Assembly: GCA_016707285.1 (NCBI GenBank)
Contig: JADJIA010000001.1
Coordinates: 248,001-312,000 of the forward strand
Source: Ignavibacteriales bacterium
GTDB taxonomy: Bacteria; Bacteroidota; Ignavibacteria; Ignavibacteriales; Ignavibacteriaceae
Direction of reading: 5' to 3'
Length of the DNA stretch: 64,000 nt
Part shown: piece after piece, positions 11,126 to 21,970 of the stretch
How positions within the stretch are numbered: position 1 is the first letter of the stretch
Layout of the letters: each line of letters begins with the position of its first letter
The notes under the pieces: model-generated
Told to the model about the DNA's origin: nothing
Database searches by the model: none
Seen by the model: the letters and a program-made list of their open reading frames with translations, nothing else
Program-made: the position numbers and the translations under genes

Positions 11126-12204
11126 CTATTTCTCCGGGCTATATTTACACAAAAAACAGATATCATCCTTCAAATTGAAATCATCATTGTTTAACATCAT
11201 TTTCACTTTCTGTTTTCTTCGGTCCCTGATAAAAAATTCTGCAAACAGCAGAACTATCGCAGGGGAAAAGAAACCAATGAAAAACTTCTTCATACTCAAC
11301 CACTTTAAATGTTCCAAATTCTGACTTTTCGATGCTGCTTATCTCATCGTAAAGTTTAACAAGATATTCTGAATTGTCATCACTTCTAAAAAATTGTCCA
11401 CCACCACTGGAAGCCAGTTTTTTAAGCATCGTTTCATCCACTTTTGTAACAACCTCTTCTCCCATTCCATCTACTTTTATACCCGGTGATTACATCATGG
11501 AATATATCGAAATTTTTGCTCCATCGGGTGATCCCAATGCAACTGTATAAACTCTTATCCCTTCGCCGACAGCTTCTTTTATTGCCTCCTCAGCCCCCTT
11601 TTCATGGTTTTCGCCATCAGAGAAAATGATGACAGCCTTTCCTTTATTGTTCGAAGCAGAAAAGGACTTAATCGCCAACTCCATTGCCCCGGCAATATCA
11701 GTACCTTGTTGTGGAATGCTCCCTATATCAATGGTACTCAATATCAATTTACCAATTGAATGATCGAGGTTAAAGGAAATTGAAAGATAACTCTGTCCTG
11801 CAAAAATTATCATCCCAATTCGGTCACCTGCCATTTTTTGAGCATTATCTCAATATCATTTTTGGCTTTTCCAATCGACTCGGTTTTAAATCCTCAGCCG
11901 CCATCGAATTGGAAACATCCAGGAGGAAAATACATCGATCCCTGTCTGTTTTACCGTCTCAACTTTGGTGCCAACCTGGGGTCTTGCAAGCGCGATAATC
12001 AACATTATTCCGCAAAAAAGAAGAGCAGAAAACGGATTATTTCTTTTTGTATAATCTTTTTTTTCAATCAACTCCACAAAAGAAACCTCTGAAAGAATTT
12101 TTTTTTTATATCCTTTTTGCTCTGTAATAAAAGACAAAAACTGGAATGATGGCGACCAACAAAATGATAAAAATAAGATCAAATTCGTATGCAAATTTTA
12201 ACAT
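11126..12204 (-). CDS. batB: BatB: von Willebrand factor A domain membrane protein, frameshifted
   Basis: N-terminal TM segment (FAYEFDLIFIILLVAIIPV), a second TM before the VWA domain (ALLFCGIMLIIALARPQ), then GIDVIFLLDVSNSM with the MIDAS DxSxS motif once a missing T near 11930 is restored. It continues IGMIIFAGQSYLS, GTDIAGAMELAIKSF, KAVIIFSDGENHEKGA and ends with a third TM (HWFLFPCDSSAVCRIF region, frame-shifted) and FFIRDRRKQK. MoxR-associated VWA proteins of this shape sit in the inner membrane and bind divalent metal through MIDAS. It is tightly packed between batA and batC. Confidence 0.85.
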
Positions 12205-13190
12205 CTAAGGAAGCCTCCTCAACCATGTGTAACCAAGGAATCGAGAGCAACAACAAAACCAATCCTGCTGAAACAAACCAAAGATATTTCTCGGATTTTC
12301 TTTTTAAAGAGCTAACTTCAATCCTGGTTCTTTCAAGTCGATCAATTTCTTTATAAATACTTTCAAGTTTCTGGTTGTCGGTTGCTCTGAAATATTTACC
12401 CCCGTTCCTGCAGATATTTTTTGAAGTAGAGGTTCATCGATTTCACCGGTACCATAACCTTCGTGTTCCAAAAGCGTCAGGAATGTCATACGGGGCTTCC
12501 CCCCATGGTTCCAACTCCAACAGTATAAACTCTTACACCAAATTCTTTTGCAATCCCAGCCGCAGAATTGGGATCGATTTCACCTGCATTATTAACACCA
12601 TCAGTAAGCAGAATTATCACTTTACTTTTGCTTTCAGAATCTCTTAACCTGTTTACCTCCGCTTGCAAGAGCATTCCCGATTGCAGTACCATCTTCAAGA
12701 AAACCTCCTTGAATTTCATCGAGAAGGGTGATAACAGCAGCATGATCAACCGTAAGAGGACACTGTGTATAAGCATCCTTTGCAAAGACCACCAAACCAA
12801 TCCTGCCATTTGTCCGCCCCGTTACAAATTCACGGGTGATCATTTTTCAGCTTCAAGACGATTGGGATCAAAATCTTTTGCAAACATACTTCCCGAAACA
12901 TCGAGTACTACACAGATGTCAATACCCTCAGCATAAACACTCTCTTCCGATAACTCGGTTTGCGGACGAGCCAATGCAATTATTAAAAGAACTAAAGCCG
13001 CTATGTTTAAATATTTGGGCAGATTACCGAGTTTTGATCTGATATCGCTGAATTCAGCGGCACTTCCGGTTTTGGGATAAAAGATTGCTGATCGCCCTTC
13101 CCCCTTTTTGCGCAAATACCATAAAATAAATGGAACCGCACAAAGAAGGAGAAGAATCCATGGATATGCAAAACCAATTCCGTTAAACAC
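12205..13190 (-). CDS. batA: BatA: von Willebrand factor A domain membrane protein, frameshifted
   Basis: I prefer GTG at 13190 (VFNGIGFAYPWILLLL) because a GGAAGGA Shine-Dalgarno sequence stands just ahead and the overlap with the upstream gene is only 8 bases; a longer frame from ATG 13220 also exists. TM1 is AYPWILLLLCAVPFILWYL and TM2 is LNIAALVLLIIALARPQ. The VWA domain begins ICVVLDVSGSM (intact MIDAS) and goes on with GRIGLVVFAKDAYTQ, VIILLTDGVNNAGEIDP and VYTVGVGT. A final TM precedes TWLRRLP and TAG. Three or four frame changes (near 12840, 12650, 12490, 12300) split it. The stop is directly followed by the batB ATG. Confidence 0.85.
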
Positions 13191-14076
13191 TTTGTATCCT
13201 TCCGGAAATGTCCCTGTCACATTCTCTCATAAGGGCTATGGCACCTGCAATATAATTGCCACTCTCAAGATCAGATGGAATATATTTGGCAAATTTCACC
13301 ATGTCAGCTCTTGTCAAAAAGTCGTCAACACCCGATATTATATCCTGTGAAACTCCTTTATTCCGGAGTTTTGAAATGGTTTCACGAGTGGTAAGTTCAA
13401 GTGATGGAAAACCATACTCCACCTCAAAATACCATCTGACGGTATCTGAGACTTCACTAAAATGTTCTTATGTTTCAAGTTCAGAAGATATTCTTTCCTC
13501 TGAACTTCGTCTAACTTCTCAATAGCTTTTTCAAAGTTTGTGAGAATTTTAATCGGTTCAGGAACTATCTTTTCTTCCACCGGTTTTTTTGTGAATCGTC
13601 TGTAAATCAGGTATCCGAGCAAAGCAACCACAGCCAAACCACCAAAAAGAACAAGATATTCAAACCATCCCCAGGGGATTCTCGGGTGGTTTAAGATCAC
13701 TAAACTCTTTGGTTGTGTCAATTTCAAGAGGTCTTATTTGAATCAAAAAGGGTGATGTCGATTTTATTAAAGTGTCATTTCCTTTAATAAACCGATAATC
13801 AAATTTCTCAATTTTTACATCTAATGAGTCGTATCCTGCAAAGGAGATATCCAGATGTCTGACAATTTTTGCATCTTTTTCATAATTCTCAAGAGTATCA
13901 GTTGTTAAATAATCCAAACCCTTACTCACAAGAGAGTCCATCATCCCGGGTTCAATCAGTCGATACTCACCGGGATAATCCAACCTGAACTTGATAACGA
14001 TCTTGTCACCAACCTGATACATTTTCTTCTCAGGAAGTAAGATAGTGTTTATCACAAATATTGAATATTTTTTCAT
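13183..14076 (-). CDS. DUF4381-like membrane protein of the bat operon, frameshifted
   Basis: Start ATG at 14076 (MKKYSIFVINTILL). The outer part is beta-rich (YQVGDKIVIKFRLDYPGEYRL, LDISFAGYDSLDVKIEKFDYRF, PFLIQIRPLEIDT). One TM follows (WFEYLVLFGGLAVVALLGYLIY), and then a helical cytoplasmic part (EKAIEKLDEVQ; the RETISKLRNKGVSQDII, DDFLTRADMVKFAKY and ALMRECDRDI segments). The order beta domain, TM, helical domain and the place between the DUF58 and batA genes fit the uncharacterised protein usually found there. Frame changes near 13690 and 13440. The stop TAA lies inside the first codons of batA. Confidence 0.65.
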
Positions 14077-14096
14077 ATGCTTAACATTTCCTGCCC

Positions 14097-14970
14097 CTAC
14101 CACCGTTTTTCTCTCAACTTAAAAAATGTTGTCAGAGGTTTAATGTAACTCTCCCCTGTTCTAATTTCAATCCGGTCAACTTTGGCGGCTTTAAACAATG
14201 ATTCCCTTTTTTCCCTCTCCATCTGCCATTTTTCAAAAAATTGTTTCCTGAATTCGGAGAGGATGAGTTAACTGTTGTTCTGATTCCTGTTTCAGGATCA
14301 ACTAAATCAATTAAACCTAATTTGGGAAGTGCAATCTCTCGATCATCTTCCAAAACCCACAAATGAGGTCGTGTTTTTTGCGACGGTTTTGAGTATCTGA
14401 TCGTAACCAGAATCCTGAAAATCTGAAATCAGGAACACAATAGCTCTTTTGGAAATCATACTGTTTAAGTGTTCAAGAGCAACTTTTAGATTGGTCCCTT
14501 TTCCTTCGGGAACAGCATTTATCACTTCACGAATAATCCTCAATGGATGTGACCGGCTCTTTTTTGGAGGAATAAATTTTTCCACTCTGTCGGTGAAGAG
14601 CATCAACCCCGATTTGTCGTTATTCTTTAATGCAGAAAAGGCAAAAATTGCAGAAAGTTCGGCAGTCAACTCCTGTTTTGTCTGTACCCGTGTCCCAAAA
14701 TTTTGGGAACCGCTCATATCAACAAGCAGCATCACGGTTAACTCCCTCTCCTCTTCAAAAACTTTCACAAAAGGATGAGCAAATCTTGCACTTACATTCC
14801 AATCAATAGTTCTTACATCGTCACCAACAGAATATTCCCTGACCTCCGAAAAAGGTCATACCTCTCCTTTTAAATACTGAGTGGTATTCACCGGAAAAAA
14901 GATCGTTAACTACACCACGGGTCTTAAGTTCAATTCGCCTGACCCGTTTTAAAATCTCTTTTGTGTCCAT
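14097..14970 (-). CDS. DUF58 domain protein (MoxR-associated), frameshifted
   Basis: The start MDTKEILKRVRRIELKTRG, then FSGEYHSVFKRRGMTFSEVREY, VGDDVRTIDWNVSARF and FVKVFEEERELTVMLLVDMSGS form the DUF58 signature, followed by a VWA-like fold (ISKRAIVFLISDFQD) and the end LTTFFKLREKRW. Members are cytosolic partners of MoxR ATPases. The ATG follows the moxR stop with no gap, and the stop overlaps the next gene's leader region. Frame changes near 14860, 14360 and 14140. Confidence 0.85.
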
Positions 14971-15950
14971 TTAAGGCACTTCAATCCTGTTCAATATTTC
15001 TTTGACAATATATTCGGAAGTGATTTCCTCGGCTTCCGCTTCGTAACTCACAGCAATTCTGTGGCGTAATACATCTTGTGCGATCGATCTTACATCGTCG
15101 GGCACTACATAACCTCTTCTTCTTAGAAGTGCCATTCCTCTCGCTGCCATCGCCAGATTGATTGTAGCTCTTGGTGAAGCTCCATAACCAATCAGGTCTT
15201 TAAGTTTATCCAGCTTAAACTGTCCGGATTTCTTGTCGCAAACACCAGATCAAGGATGTATCTCTCAATTTTTTCATCAAGATAAACCTCTTTGAGCAGT
15301 TGCCGACCTTTCAAAACCTGCGCTTTGGAAACAATTTTCTTTAATTCAATAGAGTCCTGAAAAAGATTTTGCCTCATAATTACAAGTTCTTCTTCTCTCG
15401 TAGGATAGGTGATCTTAATTTTTAACATAAACCTGTCAACCTGGGCTTCGGGAAGAGGGTAGGTTCCCTCCTGCTCAATCGGGTTTTGTGTCGCGAGTAC
15501 AAGAAAAGGCTCTTCAAGCTTAAATGTTTGATCACCAATGGTCACCTGTCGCTCCTGCATCGCTTCAAGCAAAGCACTCTGCACCTTGGCAGGGGCTCTG
15601 TTGATCTCATCTGCCAGAATAAAATTCAAAAAAACCGGTCCCTTCCTTATAGTGAAGTTTCTTCTTTTTGATTGTATATCTGGTTCTGTCAAATCTGCGG
15701 GAAGCAGATCTGGAGTAAACTGAATCCTTTGAAATTTTGCATCCATCACTGAAGCAAGGGTTTTTATAGCAAGGGTTTTTGCAAGTCCGGGAACACCTTC
15801 AAGCAAAATATGTCCGTTTGCAAAAAGCCCAATGAGCAATCTCTCAAGCATATCTCCCTGACCAACCACCACTTTATGCATCTCCTGCAACATTTCATCG
15901 ATAAAGTAGCTTTCGCTCTTTATCCGTTCATTTAATTCATTTATATCCAT
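14971..15950 (-). CDS. MoxR family AAA+ ATPase, one frameshift
   Basis: Residues 42-50 give the Walker A motif GVPGLAKT and residues about 108-113 the Walker B ILADEINRA. The MoxR-specific stretches KVQSALLEAMQERQVT, LATQNPIEQEGTYPLPEAQVDRF (sensor 1 and arginine-finger region) and the C-terminal SPRATINLAMAARG-like segment near 15150 are present. The one break (near 15205) is repaired by a fourth T in TTT, giving PDSFKLDKLKDLIGYGASPR. The total length of about 326 residues is standard. MoxR ATPases act as chaperone-like partners of VWA proteins; here it heads the bat operon. Confidence 0.92.
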
Positions 15951-16008
15951 TGATCAATTCCTAAATTTTAAAATCTTTTTTTTCGTTTGATACAACTCTG
16001 TCTTAGAG

Positions 16009-16563
16009 TTAAATCATTTCTCGCAAAAGTTCCTGCCTCGGTTGTGGAATCACTATCTTGTTTACAAGCAATCCCTTTTCCTGTATTACCTGAGCACCGG
16101 CATCTACTGCAGCCTGAACAGCAGCAACTTCTCCCGTGATAGTGCAAAAGGCTTTCCCACCTAATGCCATCGCAAGACGAATCTCAATCAAACGAACTTT
16201 TGCAGCTTTCACTGCTGCATCAGCAGCTTCAATAAGTGATGCAACTGAAAAACTCTCGAGTATTCCAAGGGCTTCAAGTAAATCAACTCCTGAATGTCCT
16301 GCCAGTGCAGGAAAAAATGTCGGGATGTACATTTGGAATGATGAAATAGTCAATTACCCCAAAACCGATAGTATCAATCGCAGTTTCAACCGATGATCTT
16401 ACCGCAGCAACATCGCCGCCAATAATGCTCATATATTTTCCAGAACAAATGGTGCGCGAGATTACAAGCTCTACATCAGCAGTCTTTAACATGATATCGG
16501 ATGCGTGCATCCTGAAGCGATGCTGCTTAATTCAATCAATCCTAATGAATTTTTCTTAATCAT
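16009..16563 (-). CDS. Tandem BMC-domain shell protein (BMC-T, PduT-like), one frameshift
   Basis: From ATG 16563 the protein reads MIKKNSLGLIELSSIASG, ASDIMLKTADVELVIS, then ICSGKYMSIIGGDVAAV; the cysteine in this loop matches the PduT cysteine that binds a 4Fe-4S cluster at the trimer pore. A second BMC domain follows: LLEALGILESFSVASLIEAAD, KVRLIEIRLAMALGGKAFCT, GEVAAVQAAVDAG. Two BMC domains in about 184 residues fit a pseudohexameric trimer. The break at about 16315 is an extra T (six for five) in VHPDIFPAL. The neighbour PduS-like protein also carries Fe-S clusters, so electron transfer through the shell is the likely purpose. Confidence 0.88.
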
Positions 16564-16570
16564 CTTATCT

Positions 16571-17883
16571 CTAATTTTTAATAATTCTTATAAAATCGTT
16601 GTTTACATCTACCACCACACCTGAAATTGAGGCATGAATAGTTGAACCAAGTTTTCCATCACGAATTTTGGCGATCACATCCCCTTTTGAAACTCTGTCT
16701 CTGAGGGAAACGGTTGGAATTGAGGGCTCACCAACTGCCTGTTTCAATTTGAGTTTCACTTCTGAAGGTTCATAGTTCATTTCCACAAAAGGAGTGTGAA
16801 CATTCCAATTGTCAACTTTTAATTTTTCATCAACATTTTTAGTGGAACTCTCCGCCCCTCTTTCATTGGATGAACTTTAACGGGGTGTTTCTGAACATAT
16901 TTAACGCCCTCGGCTCTCATGTTTTGTTTTGACTGATCACATGCTTCCTTTGGAAAGAGTTCTTCGGGGCAGGCATAAAGTGTACACAATCCACAGGAAC
17001 AACAAAGTTCTGCCATCTGGTTCCAGTAATCAGCGCCGGTTGCCGTGAATCCAAGTGATCTCATCACCTTATGTGGCTGAACATCATAACCCAGCAGGTA
17101 TCTGGGACAAAATTCGGTGCAATAACTGCACTGATCACAGGCTGATTTTCCTATTCTGTGTTTGTTTTTATCGGGCTGACCCGTTCTGAACACCAATGGA
17201 TGTTTTTTGGGCAATACGATATAACCACCTGTGGTCTTGGTTACAGGTTCATCAAGATTCTCCATCAATTTTCCCATCATCAAACCACCATTAAACACAG
17301 CATATTCTGACTCTGTAGCACCTCCGCAAGTTCTATCACTTCTCTCGCAGTTATGCCCACCGGTACAAAAAAGGTTGAAGGATTTTTAACCGCCCCAGCC
17401 ACACAAATAAATTTTTAGTCACAGGTTTTGAGTCTGATGCATATTTTACATTCATCAGAGTCTCAACATTATTGACTACACATCCAACATTCAACGGAAT
17501 TCCACCTGCGGGATCAACCTGCCGGTTGCAGTATAAACAAGCTCGTATTCATCACCCGAAGGATAAAAATCTCCAAGTTCACAAATCTCAATTGGATGAT
17601 TGCCAATTACTGATTTTACCACCTCAATCGCTTTTGCATTTTTTGTTTTAATTCCAAAATAGCCTTTTTTTGCGCCTGTGGCTTTTATCATCATCGCCAT
17701 CCCCTCAATCATTTCTTGAGCTTTGAGCAACATCAATTCATAATCTTTATGAAGAAGAGGCTCACATTCGGCACCATTTGCCAATACAAACTCTACTTGT
17801 GAGGAAGATTTTATATGGGTCGGAAATCCGGCACCCCCGGCCCCAACAACTCCCGCCTGTTTTATCAGATTCGCAAGATCCAT
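16571..17883 (-). CDS. pduS: PduS-like / RnfC-like flavin and Fe-S electron-transfer protein, frameshifted
   Basis: It begins MDLANLIKQAGVVGAGGAGF, the RnfC-type FMN/NADH-binding start, then VEFVLANGAECEPLLHKDYE and the conserved NVGCVVNNVETL region near 17480. A SLBB-type part follows, and then two ferredoxin-like motifs: CDQCSYCTEFCPRYLLGYD and CCSCGLCTLYACPEELFP. The C-terminal part (YEPSEVKLKLKQAVGEPS, VSKGDVIAKI) is a barrel-sandwich hybrid domain. The length of about 437 residues matches PduS, which uses NADH to reduce cobalamin or other carriers inside microcompartments. The region 17300-17490 contains several frame changes, another lies at about 16805. It is followed 7 bases later by the PduT-like gene. 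Confidence 0.85.
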
Positions 17884-19442
17884 TTTATCTGTTTTCTGTA
17901 AATGTTCTAAAAATGTCTTTACTAATTTTATTGCCCCGTTAAACTTCACCGGGATAGACTTTGAATATAACAACTCGATAGCCCCTCTGAGGCCTTCAAA
18001 ACTGAACGATTGTGTGGATACCACCACATATTCCGCTTCACTCCCGGAAGAAAATCATCAACAACACACCTTGGTTGGGTCATTGCCTCTAAACCAATCT
18101 CGCCGTGAGTCCGTTCGAAACCTGATTCCTTAAATCCACCCCAGGGTGTTTCTGCCATCCCATGGGACATAAGGTGATCGTTTATGGTAATCGTCCCGGC
18201 TTCAAGTTTGGAAGCAATTACATGACCTTTTTTCTTGTCTGTTGTCCAAACTGATGCGGTTAATCCAAGATTGGAATCGTTCGCCAAAGCTATTGCTTCT
18301 TCAATAGTCGAGAATTTTTGGATTCCCAAAAGCGTTCCAAATGTTTCTTCCTGCATCATCAACATTTCAGAATTGACATTTTCGACAAGATAGGGCCGAT
18401 GGAAAAAACCATGCGATAATTCAGGATCAACTGTACCAATTTCAGTTACCAATCCTCCTTTAGACGTCGCATCTTCAAGATGAGTTTTTACCAATTTTTG
18501 TTGACTCTCAGTCGTCATCGAGCCAATTTCAATATCGTAAGAGTGCCAACCCCCTGACGCAGTTTGCTCCCCTGTCGTTTAATTTCTTCCATAAACCGGG
18601 AATAAATATTAGCCTGTACATAAATTCGTTCAACACCGGCACAGGACTGCCCCGAATTACTTAATCCTCCCCACAATGCTCCTGCAGCTGCACGATGAAC
18701 ATCTGCATCGTCCAGAACTATCATCGCATCATTTCCACCCAATTCAAGAGAAATTGGAAGCAATCGCTCCCTGCTTTTTCATCAGTTTTTCCCGACAGGA
18801 ACTGATCCGGTAAAAAACAATTTGTTTATTCCGGAATCAATAAACGCATCACCGGCAACATTACCCGGAATGTTTAACAGCGTAAACAATCCTTCGGGAA
18901 GTTTTGCCGCACCAACAACCTCAGAAATGAGTTTTGCAACCTCCTGGGTTTGTGAGGCAGCCTTTAGCACAACCCCGTTTCCTGCAATAAGCGCCATAAT
19001 AATTTCATGCATCGGAATTCCAAATGGATAATTCCAGGGGCTTATAATTCCGATTACTCCAAAAGGAACACGGTCGATATATGAAATTTTATTGGCAAGG
19101 AGGATATTTCCCGGTCTTAATCTTTTCGCCTTAACACCCTTTTGGCATTTTTTGCATAATAGTTAATTGCCAAAACTGTGGGCATCACCTCGGTGGAAAG
19201 AGCATCAAAAATCGTTTTACCGGCATCTTTTGAGATCACCTCCGAAAATCTGTCGGCATTCTCCGTGATATAATCCTCATTTTCAGGATTATATCTCTTC
19301 GATCTTTAAATGAAAGTTGTGCCCATTTTTGTTGGGCAATTTTAGCTTTTTGAACGGCCTTATTCAACTCCTCAACAGTATTTAGAGGTGTTTCGCCGAT
19401 TTTCTCTCCCGTCGCCGGGTTGTATGAGATAGTTGTTTCCAT
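17884..19442 (-). CDS. NAD(P)-dependent aldehyde dehydrogenase, frameshifted
   Basis: METTISYNPATGEKIGETPL, a SPWNYPFGIPMHEIIMALIAGN block and KLFFTGSVPVG define the cofactor domain. ISLELGGNDAMIVLDDADV carries the general-base glutamate and SGQSCAGVERIYV the catalytic cysteine; EETFGTLLGIQKF, NDSNLGLTASVWT and MAETPWGGFKESGFERTHG follow. This is the hydrolysing ALDH type, not the CoA-acylating PduP type. The C-terminal WWYPHNRSV is followed, after one missing T, by FEGLRGAIELLYSKSIPVKF. As written, that frame reads without a stop into the pduS ATG, so the exact 3' end is uncertain. As first gene of the BMC group it would oxidise an aldehyde made in or near the compartment. About five frame changes. 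Confidence 0.85.
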
Positions 19443-19706
19443 AATCTTTTCTTTTTGGGGATTATTTGGCTACAATCAGATTGTTTTCCCCAAAATTATC
19501 TAAATTTCCAACATACAATTTAGAGATTTTTACTGAAAGATTCTGACTCGATAGAAATGACACTCTAACGACATTATTGAACTGCTTACCGGAGAAATTG
19601 CAATTAATTATCAAATCGATATTCCAAAATTTGTGATTTCGCCGATCCCCTCTTAAACCAAATCAAAGATAAATCTGTCAACAGATGATAAATTTAGGAA
19701 TTTTTA
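19443..19706. other. Divergent intergenic region
   Basis: AT-rich 264-base gap between the divergent aldehyde dehydrogenase and serine hydrolase genes; it must hold promoters for both, but I see no site matching TTG-N19-TAnnTTTG, no hairpin terminator and no plausible small ORF. Confidence 0.4.
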
Positions 19707-20861
19707 ATGAAATATTGTTTCTCGTTTTTATTGTTGTTTTTTGTGACAATTTCATCACAGTCGATTTATTTCCCTCCGGTAACGGGAAGCCAGTGGGAAA
19801 CCGTTTCGCCCTCAACATTAAATTGGGATACCACAAAATTGATTCACTCTACTCATTTTTGCAAGGAAACAAACACAAAAGCCTTTCTTGTATTAAAAGA
19901 TGGTAAAATTGTTCTGGAAAAATATTTCGGTTCCTTTACCAGGGACAGCAACTGGTATTGGGCATCTGCGGGGAAATCTTTGACTGCATTTCTGGTGGGT
20001 ATTGCCAAACAGGAAGGATCATTAAGTCTTTATGATTCAACTTCCAAATACCTTGGGACAGGTTGGACATCCCTTACCCCCGAACAGGAAGGCAAAATCA
20101 AAGTTATAAATCAGTTGACAATGAATTCGGGATTGGATGACGGGGTGCCTGATCCTTATTGTACCCTTCCCTCCTGTTTGGTGTATAAATCTCAACCCGG
20201 CACCAGATGGGCTTATCACAATGCACCCTACACACTTCTTGACGGCGTAATGGAAAGTGCCGCGGGACAAAATCTAAACCTTTTTATGCAACAAAGAGTT
20301 AAATTTATTACCGGGATGAACGGTGCATTTTTTCCCAACGGATACAATAATGTTTATTATAGCACTCCGAGGAGTATGGCGCGGTTTGGACTGTTAATGC
20401 TGAACCGGGGTAATTGGGATGCGACACCAATCTTAACCGACACAACCTATTTTAGGGAAATGACAAACACTTCAAATACAATTAACAAATCTTATGGATG
20501 GTGAGAATGGGTGATGCACCGGGTTCAGCGATTGAAGTACCAACTCTATACAATAACGATATCTGGAAAATACTTAAACAGGTGATTAGATACACTCCAA
20601 CATCTGTTAAAGAACCAACCTCTCAAACTCAATCCAAGGGAATGGTAGTTTATCCAAATCCTGCAACAGACCGCATCAACTTTTCGACTCCCGCTACAGT
20701 TTTGGAAGTTGATGTTTATATCTACTCAGTCCTGGGAGAAAAAGGTGGCAGAGGGAAAAATATTACATCTTTGGATATCTCACACCTCTCCCCGGTGTGT
20801 ATCAGTTGATCACAAAACTCAGGGAGAAATGTCAGCAACAAAATTTGTTAAAACACGATGA
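19707..20861 (+). CDS. Secreted beta-lactamase-family serine hydrolase with T9SS tail; internal deletion and frameshifts
   Basis: Signal peptide MKYCFSFLLLFFVTISSQS. NWYWASAGKSLTAFLVG holds the SxxK motif (SAGK), with NSGLDDGVPDPYC and YHNAPYTLLDGVME (Tyr-x-Asn motif) after it, so this is the class C beta-lactamase/esterase fold. Open frame one ends at SYGW (20504); the protein resumes at VRMGDAPGSAIEVP. Homologues I know have roughly 55-60 residues between these points (the LWWLNG to SQNLVWVRMG part), so a segment appears missing. A T9SS sorting domain follows (VVYPNPATDRINFS, VYIYSVLGEK, LSPGVYQLITKL, KFVKTR, TGA at 20859-20861), with small frame changes in G and C runs. It is probably an exported esterase or peptidase. 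Confidence 0.75.
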
Positions 20862-20896
20862 AAAACATGATGCCCTCTTTTCCTGTGAATGAATTT

Positions 20897-20965
20897 CCCG
20901 ATCTATCGGGACTATTGGTTAATTCTTCTGAAAATCAAAACCAATAGCACTGGGTTTCAACCCCA
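20897..20965. repeat. Intergenic hairpin repeat element, copy B
   Basis: CCCGATCTATCGGG (20897-20910) is followed by CTATTGGTT (20912-20920), its complement AACCAATAG (20939-20947) and the palindrome-like TGGGTTTCAACCCCA (20951-20965). The same blocks in the same order occur in the larger element at 2003-2190. It lies between the convergent serine hydrolase and SDR genes, so it could also end transcription on both strands. Confidence 0.7.
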
Positions 20966-21003
20966 CGAAATAGTTAACCCCTATTTCCTCCCTTTAAAAG
21001 TGC

Positions 21004-21804
21004 TCATGCTCTCGGTAATTTTAAGAATCCAAGCAACCATTGAAACCATGAATCAGGCAATAGTCTGAGTCTTGGTGTAAGGTGAACCGTTAAAGGGCGT
21101 TTTGGTGAGTATCTCCCTTTTTTGATGGCAGCTTCCACAATTGCTTTTGCAATAACATCATGACTTTTAAGCAATGGTACAATTAAACCTCCGGGGAAAG
21201 GAATTTTAGCCCCCTCAAACATACCTGTCCTGATATATGAAGGGTGAATGGATGAAAATTTCACTCCTTTTTTGCCAAGATTTTTAGCTTCAAATCGAAG
21301 TGATTCGGTTAATCCCCATACTGCCCATTTTGTGGCGGCGTAAATTGCAAGTCCCGGAACTCCAATTGTACCTGCGGCTGATGAAATATTAACAACATGT
21401 CCCCTGTTCTTTTCATACATCGCAGGCAGAAACGCTTTTGTTGTATAAATAAAACTTGTGAGGTTAACATCTATTGTTTTTTCCCACTCATCATCAGGCC
21501 TTTCATGGAAATATCCACCTCGGACATATCCTGCATTATTAACAAGAATATCAACATTAGACATCTCTTCAAACGCAATTTTTCCAAGTTCATACACTCT
21601 GACTTTATCGGTCACATCACACTGGTGGTAAAAAACCTTCCCCAAACCCGCAAGTTCCTTTTTTGCTGATTCAAGCGCTTCACTACTCAAATCCCAGATT
21701 GTAACGGTGACACCTTCAGCAAGTAATCGTTTTACTGTTGCCAATCCAATTCCCATCGCTCCACCGGTGACTACCGCAGTGGCATTACTTAAATTTTTCA
21801 TCAA
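21004..21804 (-). CDS. SDR family NAD(P)-dependent oxidoreductase
   Basis: Intact 266-residue protein, one of the few unbroken genes left of 24 kb. The Rossmann start AVVTGGAMGIGLATV has the TGxxxGIG motif; CDVTD, NNAGY (NNAG), the catalytic serine in VVNISSAAG and YAATK (YxxxK) complete the classical SDR set. The long C-terminal tail (RPLTVHLTPRLRLLPDSW, LGFLKLP) resembles the membrane-associated retinol/sterol dehydrogenase-like SDRs. Substrate unknown. It is a lone gene convergent with the serine hydrolase and divergent from the KamA-family gene. ATG at 21804 or 21801. Confidence 0.88.
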   Translation of the reverse strand: MMKNLSNATAVVTGGAMGIGLATVKRLLAEGVTVTIWDLSSEALESAKKELAGLGKVFYHQCDVTDKVRVYELGKIAFEEMSNVDILVNNAGYVRGGYFHERPDDEWEKTIDVNLTSFIYTTKAFLPAMYEKNRGHVVNISSAAGTIGVPGLAIYAATKWAVWGLTESLRFEAKNLGKKGVKFSSIHPSYIRTGMFEGAKIPFPGGLIVPLLKSHDVIAKAIVEAAIKKGRYSPKRPLTVHLTPRLRLLPDSWFQWLLGFLKLPRA

Positions 21805-21970
21805 AAATATCCAAAATGTTGATAAGAAACTTAGATAAATTTATCCAATATGAGGATGAAGTTTTTCCGGCTGGATATGGATAAAAATAACTCCCGAAAC
21901 TTCGAAAACTGTTTCGTTTAATTATTTTTTGTACATTTATAAATATTCACGTTAGAATAACTTAAGATCA

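Noticed and set aside
17884..18010. C-terminal helix of the aldehyde dehydrogenase as a BMC encapsulation peptide
   Set aside because: The amphipathic end is suggestive, but non-compartment aldehyde dehydrogenases of this type have a similar WWYP-containing tail, and the frame here is uncertain.
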